DNA of 64,000 nt from Prostheceraeus crozeri (taxonomy: Eukaryota; Platyhelminthes; Polycladida; Euryleptidae): assembly GCA_907163375.1 (NCBI GenBank), contig CAJQUW010007293.1:282001-346000 (forward strand), read 5' to 3'. The notes under the pieces are model-generated. The model saw nothing but the letters and a program-made list of their open reading frames with translations. It ran no database searches and was not told where the DNA came from. Both the position numbers and the translations under genes were made by a program. Positions 23,006-33,017 of this stretch are shown here, in pieces; within the stretch, counting starts at the first letter, position 1, and every line of letters begins with the position of its first letter.

Positions 23006-23449
23006 CTATCGTTTCGGGAATGAAATTCCCTTGTTCAATTCTAACATAATATCTAGAAATGGTACTCCTTTTTGTAATTTCAATAAAACATGAAGACATA
23101 ATTGACCACAATAAGTAGTTCCTGGTTTTTGAATGTGAAATGTATTATAAGTTCCATTTTCAAGTAATTTTTTAACTTCGTTTGTAGGAAGTCCGTATGA
23201 GTCAAAATAGTAATTATCTCCATTTTTATTAGACATACATGCAGACCAATGTACACCTTTTTCATCTGACGTATGAAGATTTGTTATGAAATTTATAGTT
23301 ATTGTTGGCTTATTGTTTAGGAATTGTAATTCGTCTCTCATCAATATTTAAAAATTCTTTATTCCCAATTGATTTGCGATTTTCTTTAGATCAAAATTCG
23401 TTGTTGTTTGTGTTCCATATAATTTTAAAAACTGATTTATGTTGCTCAT
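23006..23449 (-). pseudogene. Adenain-like cysteine protease, one stop
   Basis: Maturation protease of the adenovirus/Ulp1 type. ATG at 23449 (minus strand) starts MSNINQFLKLYG. An in-frame TAA near 23350 interrupts it, then the frame continues with the catalytic set: His in GVHWSA, Asp in YYFDSYG, and Gln-x6-Cys-Gly in IQKPGTTYCGQ. It lacks the 11-residue palindromic insertion found in Polintons 2 and 3. Tail-to-tail with the integrase gene. Confidence 0.85.
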
Positions 23450-23490
23450 TTTATAATAAAAAAATTTCTTATAGGGACCCCTAGATTAAA

Positions 23491-23645
23491 AAAACTGTCT
23501 CATAATGATGACTTTCCTTACTACTTAGTCAGAAGGGGGGTATTGATTTAAAACTGTTCCATAATGATGACTTTCCTTACTATTTAGTCAGAAGGGGGGT
23601 ATTGATTTAAAACTTTTCCATAATGATGACTTTCCTTACTACTTA
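23491..23645. repeat. 59-bp tandem repeats upstream of protease
   Basis: The segment TTCCTTACTACTTAGTCAGA then GGGGGGTATTGATTTAAAAC recurs at a 59-bp period (anchors at 23512, 23571, 23630). Related copies lie at 28955-29140 (about three) and 48880-48960 (one). Position suggests a promoter or enhancer of the protease gene. Confidence 0.8.
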
Positions 23646-23735
23646 TTCGATTTTGAAATGATTTAATTTAATCTAAATTAAAAAAGTACATTTGTAAGGA
23701 ATCAGTTTATTAGTAGAGTTAGTGTTTCGTTCATC

Positions 23736-23870
23736 TTAAATCAACTGCAATTCATTTCTCATCAATAGGTGAAAATTCTTTATTCTCAATTGATTTGCGA
23801 TCTTATTTAAATCGAAATTTGTCGTGGTTTGTTTACCGTATATTTTTAGGAAGTCTCTAATGTTACTCAT
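23736..23870 (-). pseudogene. N-terminal fragment of a second protease copy
   Basis: A 44-codon frame on the minus strand opening MSNIRDFLKIYGKQTTTNFD, clearly related to the protease N-terminus, ending before any catalytic residue. A decayed relative sits at 28734 in Polinton 2. It may be a remnant of duplication upstream of the real gene. Confidence 0.65.
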
Positions 23871-23879
23871 TTTAAATGA

Positions 23880-24399
23880 AATAAAATCTATTTCAGAAAT
23901 TTCTCAAAAGAATTGGCCTGTAGCAGCTGCTAAAATTGTGTCAGCTGATAGGGGTGAAGCAAATCGCAGACAGTAGCGCATAATGCGAGTTGTGAAATTC
24001 ATTCACACTATGAGAACAAAAGAACAAATACAATCTAAACACAATAGACATATGAGAGAGAGGATGAATGAATGAATGAGCATTTCTCTTCATTTCAATT
24101 TCCATAATTCATGCGACATTGTTTTGAATGGAAAAATACACCGACTCTCGAACCATGTCGGCACTTTTATCGGCAGCCATGTCGACAAACTTTCTGACAC
24201 ATTTTCCGGCTACGAGAACCATTTTGGTGTAAATTTCCAGTAGCGTTCAAGGTCATTCTATTAAAAGCATACGGGAATTATTCTCATTAAAGACAAGCAA
24301 TTGTTTTAAAGAATGCATGTCATTGTGAATACAATATTCCTGTAACAGACAGGATCGAATGAGAGAGAGAAAGAAAGAAGTCACGCTGCACCGTAAAAG
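23880..24399. other. Non-coding subterminal region with foldback
   Basis: No gene. It contains simple GAGA/GAAAG tracts and an imperfect inverted repeat at 24129-24239 (arms around GGAAAAATACACC and GGTGTAAATTTCC). The same region is at 28212-28700 in Polinton 2. Confidence 0.65.
24129..24239. repeat. Foldback in subterminal region, Polinton 1
   Basis: Imperfect arms of about 26 bp around a centre rich in TGTCGACA-like sequence. A better-preserved version is at 28387-28475. Confidence 0.6.
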
Positions 24400-24856
24400 T
24401 TTAATTGAGATAACGAAGGATATATTCTTGCGGTTTCATCCACTTTTGTTTCTTCCATTTTTAAAGAAATATTTTGAATAATTTGAATACAATCTTCTGG
24501 TATATTGAGACTACGTGATATTTTGAGACAACTTAAATTTTCGTCTGCCTAAATTTTCAAAATTCTTAGACCACGTGATATTTTGAGTCAACTTAAATTT
24601 TCGTCTGCCTAAATTTTCAAAATTCTTAGACCACGTGATATTTTGAGACAACTTAAATTTTCGATTACGTGATATTTTGAGACAACTTAAATTTTCGCCC
24701 TTCGGCCTTCGGCCACGTGAAATTTGAAGTCTACCTAATTTTTTGAAATTTTGATTTTTTGGAAAATTTTGAAAAACCCCGCAAAAGTGTGAAATCCGGC
24801 GCAAGCGAAGCGAAGCGAAGCGAAGCGTCGCGCCGGATGTCACACTATATACTACT
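24400..24856 (-). repeat. Right TIR of Polinton 1
   Basis: Partner of 7776-8227. Its inner end carries the first codons of the membrane-protein gene with no continuation, so this end has only an N-terminal stub. Confidence 0.9.
24787..24845. repeat. Terminal hairpin, Polinton 1 right
   Basis: Same stem as at the left end, with one mismatch (GAAATCC for GACATCC). The loop contains about four tandem GCGAA units. Confidence 0.85.
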
Positions 24857-24862
24857 TACATG
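24857..24862. repeat. Target-site duplication TACATG, right
   Basis: Partner of 7770-7775. Confidence 0.9.
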
Positions 24863-25259
24863 GCCCATCGATCCCTAGCTGCTACGTGGGCAGGGCTAAG
24901 TTGCAACCGCTTCCTCATCCTTTTGGATCGCAAACCGGACTCTCGGAGACGCGCTCTGATCGTGTCCGAGCTGAGAATCTGAGCGAGGTGGCCCTTCTCA
25001 CCCCAAATTAACCTGAGTAGATTGGCCGGAAGAGTTCGATTGTCCCGTGCTAGGCGTCGGTCGGCCTTTTGCGTAGTCTGCCGTCGAACTCTCCCACAGC
25101 TGCCATGAAGAACAGCCCCAGTTCTCCTCCACTTTGCTCCTCCACGAATTGTTTTCAGAGCTCGACCAAAAAGTAACGGGCAATGGCTTTACAAGAGCGC
25201 CCTGCTTCAGCCATCCCAACTGCCCGTAACCTTTCTTCTGCAGTCATGTGACGCACCAT
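24863..25259 (-). pseudogene. Tc1-like transposase, N-terminal part
   Basis: On the minus strand a start codon at 25259 opens a frame with the helix-turn-helix-like motif AEERLRAVGMAEAGRSCKAI. Stops and frameshifts follow, but later stretches still read like a second DNA-binding domain up to the Polinton junction. The rest of the gene lies 17 kb to the left at 7375-7769. Confidence 0.75.
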
Positions 25260-25339
25260 GATCAACTCAAGAGTCAAGACCATGACCAGTTTGATCAAGT
25301 TGATTGATTTCATTTAATGATCTGTTAATTAGACATCAA

Positions 25340-25532
25340 TTGACCTTTGTTGTTCAATATTAACATGCGAATAAGACCAACAAAGGGTCTAATTAGTTCA
25401 TCTGACATGCGCCGTGTGCGTCTCTGACAGCCACCGATCGCGAGATGGTTGATCTCTGTTCATGAAGCTTCGCGGACGAGATTTTCTTCTCTAGCAGAAG
25501 AGAATTGCAGAGGTTTTAGCTTCTGTTGAGTG
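25340..25532 (-). repeat. Right TIR of Tc1-like element
   Basis: Partner of 7016-7208. It ends with GAGTG followed by TA at 25533-25534. Confidence 0.92.
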
Positions 25533-25534
25533 TA

Positions 25535-27709
25535 GTTTCCGGAGAAGCAAAGGATTGCATGCAGGTATTCATTTAGGTCTTCTCATAACGAGTGTGATTC
25601 GGGCCTCTTTCTTTCTATGCTTTCACAGCTTTGCACTCTTGGTTACACAATTCCAGATTTAAATGGGTGCAGATGTTTTCTGTGATTTATCTTTTATTTT
25701 ACATTTTGTTGGGATCTTAATGGAGTCATTTTCAATTTTTAAATGAAGCCGAGATTGCTCCGTGTTATTCCATTGTCTACATTGGACATCAACTTTTGAC
25801 TTTTGAATTTGAACAATCAGTTAAATTTTTATCTTTGAAACTCTCACAAGTGCTTGCTGTTAATGAATATGGCCGGTAAAATGCCAGTGAAATCCCTTGT
25901 GACAGTGTTTATGAAAAGTTGTGTTTTGGTTCACAATATATTACATTCTTGTGTAATATCGAAATAAAGTTCGACCGTTGTTTTGGGACACCCTGTTTAT
26001 AAATCAAGTGAAAAGGGAACTACATACTTGTAGAAGCAAAATGGAAATAAGCAATTTGACACACATTGTGAAGACCAAAGTTCATCAGAGTCATACCAAC
26101 ACGATATTAAAACTTTGGTCGAGTTGTTCAGATTTGAGACACAATAAGACTAATAGAATGGTGGCTTTCCCAAGGTAGGAACTGGTGTAAGCAATATGAT
26201 GAGTTTTAGGACTTTTCGAACGACGATGAGGCAATGTTCATTCCAGGGCTGGAACCGGCCGCGGGCCGGGCCGGTTTTTCTCATTAAACCTACATGTACA
26301 TGCTTGTCGCCCATTCCTTCCAGTTTTTGGCTGTTTTCCATCTTGAAAGGAAAATGTTCAATGACACAATTATTTGGAAAAACAGTAAGTTTAAGTAATA
26401 AGTTAATTGCTGAATTCTCGGCTGCTTTTGTTCAAGGATTCTGATTGTAGCCGAAGTTTGTTCTTCGTAATGCGCATGTACTACGAAGTTCTTTTAGTTG
26501 GCTTGACGGCAGTGAGTGCACGTCGACACTGATCTCTAACTTACATGCAGCTTTTGAAATCCTACTATTTATTAAATAAGTTTCCAGAATCGTATTTTCT
26601 AGCCTTTCTAGTATTTCTAGCATTTTGAATAACCTATTTATCGCAAAATTATTCCATTTCTTGAAGAAGTAATCACGCGCATTGCTGCTTAATTTTTTTT
26701 ACATAAGCTTACAAAATATGCTTTCAAAGTGCGGAAAATTGCATATGTACATGATCGAATATCAAACTGGATAGAAATTGATAAAAATCAGTACCTGTGT
26801 GCTTCATCGGGAGCTCTTGCTAATCCGAAGTACCGACAGACCAACCGTACCTATGCTATATAGAAATCGAGAAATCGAATGATGTCCAACGGTCTAACTT
26901 TGATGTAAAATATCAGTCATCGTGTAATAGTATTCTTTGAAAAAAAGAAAATCAGAAGATATGCGTAGAATTCAAACAATTATATTAAATATTATAGTCA
27001 CAAATTTTCAGCCGAAGCCTTCAGATGAATTTCACCTGATGAAGGCTTCGGCCGAAAGTGACTGTAATATTTTAATGTAATTGTTCGAATTCTACGCATA
27101 TCATCGGATTTTCTTTTTTTCTACTTTTGATGTCCAGCTTCAACTAGCAGGCTACAGGGACGCCGACCTAGCCCCGGCCGGTTTTGATCACGCCGGCCAC
27201 CGACCCGGCCGACTCCAACCCAGATTCAATCATCTAATATCTAATACTTCAACTGCTTCAAGACAGTCCATGTCACACTCTCTGCCACAGATGATGCGTG
27301 GGAACGTCTATCAAGCATTTCAGTTTTTATAGTCAAACAGACGGACAATGGAGCAATATTCTAGATGAGGTCTGCATGAGCTCTTTTACTTAAGGTACAT
27401 TCATGCTGGATGCAGCGCGTCCAAGTGCCTGTCCACGCCGCATGTGCCGAGGAGTGGAAGGGGAGAAAGTCACACAATGACGAATTGTGAAACTGCAGAT
27501 ATAGACCACTATAATATTCTATTTTTCAGAGATAGTTAAGTGGCATGCTCACAAATCTGACATGAAATCAGGTGCTGTATAGCATTTCAAACATTGTGAC
27601 TTCATAACGATGTCTCAATGACACAATTTCACAGAACTGCAAAATCATGTTTTGCTCATGTGCATATTTAAAGGTGCGTTCACATCAGACCAATATCTAT
27701 AAGTATGAA
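25535..27709. other. Host intergenic sequence
   Basis: No gene recognised. It holds one foldback MITE (26939-27121) and two short GC-rich patches near 26250 and 27165 that I cannot assign. Confidence 0.55.
26939..27121. repeat. Foldback MITE
   Basis: A near-complete palindrome of about 183 bp. The left arm runs GAAAAAAAGAAAATC...GCGTAGAATTCAAACAATT and the right arm is its imperfect reverse complement, meeting at GAAGCCTTCAGATGAA/TTCACCTGATGAAGGCTTC. No coding capacity. The transposon family is not assigned. Confidence 0.75.
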
Positions 27710-27715
27710 ATCGTT
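27710..27715. repeat. Target-site duplication ATCGTT, left
   Basis: Matches 44408-44413 exactly. Confidence 0.9.
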
Positions 27716-28203
27716 AGTAGTATATAGTGTGACATCCGGCGCAAGCGAAGCGTCGCGCCGGATGTCACACCTTTGCGGGTTTTTTCAAAAAATCAAAATT
27801 TCAAAAATTTCAAAAATTTAGGTAGACTTCAAATTTCACGTGGCCGAAGACCTAAATTCATAAATTTGGGCGTTTTTAAAAATACCCAATTTTCAAATTT
27901 TTCAAAATCTCAAATTTGAGAATTACAATTTTCTCGCTTAAATCATGACCGTTCCAGGACACCGAAAAAATCAGAAAAGTTAAGAATCTCAAATTTGAGA
28001 ATTACAATTTTTACCTTGAAAATCATGACCGTTCCAGGACACCGAAAATCATAAAAGTTGAGAATTTTAAATTCATGAATTTTATCCATCTTTCAGGTTT
28101 TTGAAATATAACATGTGACTAAAAATATTTCTTTAAAAATGGAAGAAACAAAAGTGGGTGAAACAAAAGTGGAAGAAACCGCAAGAATATATCCTTCGTT
28201 ATC
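27716..28203 (+). repeat. Left TIR of Polinton 2
   Basis: About 488 bp matching the reverse complement of 43930-44407, with one extra 18-bp repeat inside the membrane-gene stub. It carries two copies of an ATCATGACCGTTCCAGGACA block that is absent from the Polinton 1 TIRs. Confidence 0.9.
27727..27770. repeat. Terminal hairpin, Polinton 2 left
   Basis: Same GTGTGACATCCGGCGC stem as in Polinton 1, with the shortest loop seen (a single GCGAAGC unit). Confidence 0.88.
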
Positions 28204-28211
28204 TCAATTAA

Positions 28212-28730
28212 ACTTTTGCGGAGCAGCGTGACTTCTTTCTTTCTTTCTTTCTCTCTCTCTCTCTCGTTCGATCCTGTCTGTTACAGGAATATTGTATTCA
28301 CAATGACATGCATTCTTTAAAACAATTGCTTGTCTTTAATGAGAATAATTCCCATATGCTTTTAATAGAATGACCTTGAACGCTAATGGAAAAATACACC
28401 AATTGTCGAACCGGTGTCAGAAAGTTTGTCGACATGGCTGTCGATATGGTTCGACAGTTGGTGTATTTTTCCGTTCAAAATAATGTCGCATGAATGATTG
28501 TTATGGAAACCAAAAGGAAGAGAAATGCTTATTCATTTCTCTTCTCTCTCATATGTCTATTGTGTTTAGATTGTATTTGTTCTTTTGTTCTCATAGTGTG
28601 AATGAATTTCACAACTCGCATTATGCGCTACTGTCTGCGATTTGCTTCACCCCTATCAGCTGACACAATTTTAGTAGCTGCTACAGGCCAATTCTTTTGA
28701 GAAATTTCTGAAATAGATTTCATTCCATTT
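28212..28730. other. Non-coding subterminal region
   Basis: No gene. Begins where the TIR stub of the membrane gene breaks off. Contains a (TTTC)n/(TC)n tract and the foldback. Confidence 0.6.
28387..28475. repeat. Foldback in subterminal region, Polinton 2
   Basis: Arms of about 27 bp (AATGGAAAAATACACCAATT... and its near reverse complement) around GTCGACATGGCTGTCGA. Equivalent to 24129-24239. Confidence 0.75.
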
Positions 28731-28733
28731 AAA

Positions 28734-28850
28734 ATGAGTAACATTAGAGACTTTCTAAAAATATACGGCAAACAAAACCACATCAAATTTCGATTTAAAT
28801 GAGATTGCTAAGTAATTGGGAATAAAGAATTTTCACATATTGATGAGTAA
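28734..28850 (+). pseudogene. Decayed N-terminal protease fragment
   Basis: ATG 28734 opens MSNIRDFLKIYGKQN, then shifts frame. Counterpart of 23736-23870. Confidence 0.6.
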
Positions 28851-28954
28851 TGAATTACTATTGATAAAAGATGTACGAAACACTAACTCTACTAATACAA
28901 TGCAACAATGTAACGTTTAAATTTAGATTAAATTAAATCATTTCAAAATTGAAT

Positions 28955-29150
28955 AAGTAGTAAGGAAAGTCATCATTGTGGAACAGTTTTAAATCAATAC
29001 CCCCCTTCTGACTAAGTAGTAAGGAAAGTCACCAATATAAAAATGTTTTAAATCAATACCCCCCCTTCTGACTAAGTAGTAAGGAAAGACATCATTAGAG
29101 AACAGTTTTAAATCAATACCCCCTCCATTCTGACTTCTAGGGGTCCCTTA
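28955..29150. repeat. 59-bp-type tandem repeats upstream of protease
   Basis: Three copies of the AGTAAGGAAAG...AATACCCCCC unit, ending at the TAGGGGTCCCTTA block 20-30 bp before the protease ATG. Confidence 0.78.
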
Positions 29151-29170
29151 AGAAATTTTTTTATTATAAA

Positions 29171-29656
29171 ATGAGCAACATAAATGAGTTTTTGAAATTA
29201 TATGGAACACAAACGACAACGAATTTCGACCTAAAGAAAATCGCTAATCGATTAGGAATAAAGAATTTTCATGTTCTAATGAGAGTCGAATTACAATTCC
29301 TAAAAAATAAGCCAACAGGAACCTTCAGTTCCCGGAACAAAGTTCCATCAATAACTATAAATTTCATAACAAATCTTCATACGTCAGAGAAAAAAGGTGT
29401 ACATTGTCAGCAGGGACAAGAAATATAAACAGTTCTAATATTTATTTTTGACTCATACGGAACTTTCAACTACGAAATGAGAGTAAGAGAATACTTGGGA
29501 AAATGGTATTTATAATCATTTCAAATTCAAAAACCAGGAACTTACTACTGTGACAATTTAATCTCTTATGTTTTATTGAAATTACAGAAGGAAGGATTTC
29601 TAGATAGATTTTATGAAGAATTGAATAATAATAATAATTATAAATTTAAATCGTTT
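29171..29656 (+). pseudogene. Adenain-like protease, decayed
   Basis: The N-terminal 80 codons are intact (29171 to about 29410) and include the 33-nt palindromic insertion. The catalytic His region is then lost: the sequence after VHCQQGQEI shifts and stops. The remaining matches (Asp and Gln/Cys regions to about 29620) are scrambled, with Cys-Gly changed. Not functional. Confidence 0.75.
29318..29350. repeat. In-frame palindromic insertion in protease
   Basis: 33 nt holding GGAACCTTCAGTTCC and GGAACAAAGTTCC hairpins. Absent in Polinton 1, present at 49131-49163 in Polinton 3. Adds GTFSSRNKVPS. Confidence 0.88.
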
Positions 29657-29814
29657 CGTCATTTTTTGATAAAAAAAAAATTATATCTATTAACTTATAT
29701 CTCTTCTTTTTTTTATAAAGTAATCGGATTTTTATGTTTATTTTTACAAATCAAATTTTAATTTAGTAGTCAATACAACAAACAAATTTTTTTTTTATTC
29801 TTATATTTTTAAAT

Positions 29815-30926
29815 ATTAACTTCTATCTCCAATTTTAAATTCGGCTTAAGTTTCTGCAAATTCGGATTACTCTCATTCAAATTATTATTCTCGAATATTT
29901 TTTTCTTATCAAATCAGGGTCGACAGAAGCATTCTTTGGAGTTTCTTCAATACCAGAATGAACTTTATGATTGTACTCTTCTACAATTCCTGGTAATATC
30001 TTCAACCATTTATGATTTCTTTGCTCAGTAAATTTCTTGAATAATTTATTTTTTAACATCCGATTGAATCTTTCTATCACTACGGCCTTCCCTGCATTTT
30101 CAGTTGCATAAACAGTTTCAAATAGTGGCTGAACTTTTCGGTTATAAAATTCCGACCCTTTATCAACAAACAATTTTTTTGGCTTTCTCTTACTTTCTTT
30201 AAAGATTTCTTCAAACGCATATTTAACTGATAGACCACTTTTATTTTTTAAAGGCTTTACCCAAGCATATCGTGTATATAAATCTATAACTGTCAATGCG
30301 TATTTGTAGTCCCTTTCATTCGGCATATGAATAAGATCAGCACTCCAAATATCATCTTTATTAAATAATTTTACTTTCAATAAATATTTCGGCTTTCTGT
30401 ATTCCCTATGAACTTCAGACGCGTAGGTTCGAGCGTTGCTCTCAGACAGCTTTGCTGTCGTTTCATTCAAACCCTGACCGAATAATATTTTAGCTTGTAA
30501 AGCTTTCTTAACAAACATTCTTTCAATTTGTTATTTAAATGTAGGATTTTGAATATTATCTAATTCTTGAATCATCTTCTTATCAGCTGCATGTCGAGAA
30601 CTTAGATCATGATTTCGATAAGCTAAATCATGCCTGTAAGCTGCGGCATCTACTCTATTTATCGGTTCTTCACCTGGTTTCGGATTATTATTCTCATCTA
30701 GTCTTATATCTAATCGAGTTCCTGGACCGGTATATGAATGACCAGGAAGATGTTTTTCTTTCGAATATTTACTCCGAATAAAGCCAGGAAAGTTTTCTAA
30801 TGTTTTTTGTATGTCACCTCCAATATGCTGACAATTTGAGTTTTTATTTTTGTGTAATAGATAATTCAATAAATCTAAATTAGCAATTTTTAATTTAATT
30901 AAATTTTCGGAATTTGTAGAATTCAT
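29815..30926 (-). pseudogene. Phospholipase A2-integrase fusion, broken
   Basis: ATG 30926. The phospholipase signature (YTGPG and RHDLAYRNHD) is intact; an in-frame TAA near 30531 ends the first piece. The integrase core continues from 30518 with SADLIHM, FVDKGSEFYN and VIERFNRMLK. A frameshift near 29905 and loss of sequence remove the C-terminal DNA-binding domain after the KIGDR region. The interdomain palindromic segment (KLSESNARTYASE) is shared with Polinton 1 but absent in Polinton 3. Confidence 0.85.
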
Positions 30927-30996
30927 TTGAAAAGATAAAAAAAATTTAAAAGATAAAATAAAAGTTTTACCTTATGGACCAAAGGTCCTGAGGTTA

Positions 30997-31476
30997 TTAC
31001 CGAATCATACTAGGACTTAGATATATTCCAGAACCATCTTTAGTTTCTTTAATTTCAATTAAATCATCAACATTGTGGAGAATATTTTTAAGAACTCGTT
31101 TTCCTTCATCAACTAATTTTAATTTACTAATAAAATTATCTACTATTCCGTCACCCCTAGCAACTTTCTCTAACTCTCTATTATGACGTTTTTGTTCTTC
31201 TAATGCTGCCTTCTCTGATTTATTTTTATTTACTGCTTGGACAATACCAGCTGTCCCACCTGCAACACTTCCTGCTTCAGCTATGCCACCTATTATTAGT
31301 GGAATTAATGGGAGAATTCCACCATTCTTTTCTTCTTGTAATTGAATATTCTCTATCATTGGTTTACTTATGTAATACTTTTTTTTGTTAATCGTAATAG
31401 TTTTAGGGGTATTTTTGTCAACAATATTACGTAATTTTAATTCAACAGTTTTATTATCACTTTTCGCTTGCGACAT
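30997..31476 (-). CDS. Small Gly-rich core-like protein (159 aa)
   Basis: Intact. The basic N-terminus (KLRNIVDKNTPKTITINKKK) is followed by LPLIPLIIGG and a Gly/Ala-rich hydrophobic segment, a helical charged middle, and a C-terminus ending IYLSPSMIR. It lies between the phospholipase-integrase and capsid genes, same strand, 70-90 bp apart, as in the other Polintons. A Gly-Gly pair in EKNGGILPL could be a protease-processing site, by analogy with adenovirus core peptides. Lacks the 21-residue palindromic insertion of Polinton 3. Confidence 0.7.
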   Translation of the reverse strand: MSQAKSDNKTVELKLRNIVDKNTPKTITINKKKYYISKPMIENIQLQEEKNGGILPLIPLIIGGIAEAGSVAGGTAGIVQAVNKNKSEKAALEEQKRHNRELEKVARGDGIVDNFISKLKLVDEGKRVLKNILHNVDDLIEIKETKDGSGIYLSPSMIR

Positions 31477-31561
31477 TTTTAATAAAAAAATTTTAAGTTA
31501 CGAAAAATTTTAATCTATTCTAGTTATGAAAAAAATTAATTAATCGACGAAGTCTTGTGCT

Positions 31562-32896
31562 TTAACCGATCCTAGCCATCTTTCCATTAAGAATTTCAAT
31601 AGAATATTTTACATCTTCTAGCAATAAACCATAAGCCATCAATGAAGTTGTGGAATCTTTCTTTTCAATATTAATTGTTACATCACAACCAGTCTTGATA
31701 ATATCATCAGATTGTGCACTTAAATCGAAACAGAAAACAGGATATAAATGTCTCCAATCTCCAGGAGTTAATTGTGGTTCAACTCCAAATTCTATACAAA
31801 GATTTCGATAAGAATCATATCCTTCCATAAATTGATTATTGGTATCATCGAATCTTAATGGATCAATTGGATATCGGGTTTGATTTAATGAAACTTGTAA
31901 ACTTCGAATTGTATTAATATGGAAGAGATTATTGTTCTTATCAAAAGTTGGAGAATTATTTCTTTGAAAAGTTAGTAATAAATATCTTGGTGTATTCGCA
32001 GTTCTAGTAAAATGCCAGTTAAATCTTTGTTCGGAAAAAGTTACTGAACTAGCAGTACGCTTTAGAAAATTTACTGGAATTGGTTTGTTAGTATTTAATC
32101 TTTTTGCAATAGCTGTTTCAATCTCTAAACTAGGAGTAATATGCTTAATCCACCATTCAAGTCTATCAATTTTTAAATATGCTTTTTTTCCAGTCTTACC
32201 AAAAAAGATTAATTCATTATTTGCTGTACGATGAATTATTAATTTAAATTTTAATTGATATGATATTTTATCATAATCTAAATATCCGAATAATGGAGAC
32301 AATGACCAATTAACTGTCTCTCTACTTTTCTTGTTAAATTCACGTCTTTCTTTATATGCATCATTATTTGTTTTATTTAAATGTTTTGCAATATTTTCTA
32401 CATCTTTCGCAATTCCTGCTGCATCTGTTCCAGCGTGAGTTAAATCATCAACAATTATACCATCATTAGTATCAGGAAACCAACCTTCGATTTCATACTT
32501 TTTATTATTTTCACCAATTGTTACAAATCTAAGCATTGTATCAATTACACCTGGAGAATCACTTATTGTTTCTATATTTTGAGTTGCAACATCTAAACGC
32601 ATTTGTGTAAATAATTTTGGAAAGAAATTATTCTCTAGTGCAATATTATCGGTATCAGGTAATGGTGTTGTAAAATTGGCATCACTATATAAAAAATATT
32701 CACAGTGCAAAAATGAATCAGGTAGATATATATGACTCTGCTGATTATCAACTTCAAAGATTAAATCTCCTCCAGTATTCACTCTACTGGAAGATCCGGG
32801 ATTCATAGCAATTCTTATATAGTCATTCTTTTTTTGATTATAACTGACGAACGGAGGATCGTCTAATCTAAATTTATTTTCGATAAGCGAAGACAT
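31562..32896 (-). CDS. Putative major capsid protein (444 aa)
   Basis: Intact. ATG 32896 follows the TTTTTTATAAAA context. N-terminal MSSLIENKFRL, then a beta-rich protein without transmembrane segments. Near-identity among the four copies in the window indicates strong constraint. Interpreted as the double jelly-roll capsomer protein by its length, position and resemblance to invertebrate F54H12.2-like proteins. Alternative: another abundant virion protein; a structure prediction would settle it. Confidence 0.72.
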   Translation of the reverse strand: MSSLIENKFRLDDPPFVSYNQKKNDYIRIAMNPGSSSRVNTGGDLIFEVDNQQSHIYLPDSFLHCEYFLYSDANFTTPLPDTDNIALENNFFPKLFTQMRLDVATQNIETISDSPGVIDTMLRFVTIGENNKKYEIEGWFPDTNDGIIVDDLTHAGTDAAGIAKDVENIAKHLNKTNNDAYKERREFNKKSRETVNWSLSPLFGYLDYDKISYQLKFKLIIHRTANNELIFFGKTGKKAYLKIDRLEWWIKHITPSLEIETAIAKRLNTNKPIPVNFLKRTASSVTFSEQRFNWHFTRTANTPRYLLLTFQRNNSPTFDKNNNLFHINTIRSLQVSLNQTRYPIDPLRFDDTNNQFMEGYDSYRNLCIEFGVEPQLTPGDWRHLYPVFCFDLSAQSDDIIKTGCDVTINIEKKDSTTSLMAYGLLLEDVKYSIEILNGKMARIG

Positions 32897-33017
32897 TTTT
32901 ATAAAAAATAATTTGACTTTTTTGTTTTTCTCACAGACAGAAAAAAATTTTACTAAAATATAATTTTAGCATTTCACCAAAAAAATTTTACTAAAAAATT
33001 TTACTAAAAAATATATT

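Larger units (their letters stand above)
7776..24856 (+). mobile_element. Polinton/Maverick element 1
   Basis: A 17,081-bp integrated virus-like element. It starts AGTAGTATATAG, ends with the reverse complement, and is flanked by TACATG at 7770-7775 and 24857-24862. Polintons are known for 6-bp duplications, long TIRs beginning 5'-AG, and genes for polymerase B, integrase, protease, ATPase and capsid proteins; all are found here. Most genes carry a stop or frameshift, so it is an old, dead copy. Gene order on the plus strand: membrane protein, 275-aa-family protein, penton-like, ATPase, polymerase with intein, 461-aa protein (reverse), fibre, two small proteins flanking the capsid protein, phospholipase-integrase, protease (reverse). 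Confidence 0.95.
7016..25532 (-). mobile_element. Tc1-like transposon, split by Polinton 1
   Basis: Inverted repeats of 193 bp start with CACTCAACAGAAG and abut TA at 7014-7015 and 25533-25534. The two halves of a decayed transposase read on the minus strand, from 25259 leftwards and then from 7769 leftwards. Removing Polinton 1 and one copy of its 6-bp duplication leaves about 1.43 kb, a normal Tc1 length. Polinton 1 therefore landed inside an existing Tc1-like copy. Confidence 0.9.

Noticed and set aside
25978-25996. TTTTGGGACACCCTGTTTAT, resembles a mariner TIR end
   Set aside because: No partner TIR or transposase remnant found in the window.
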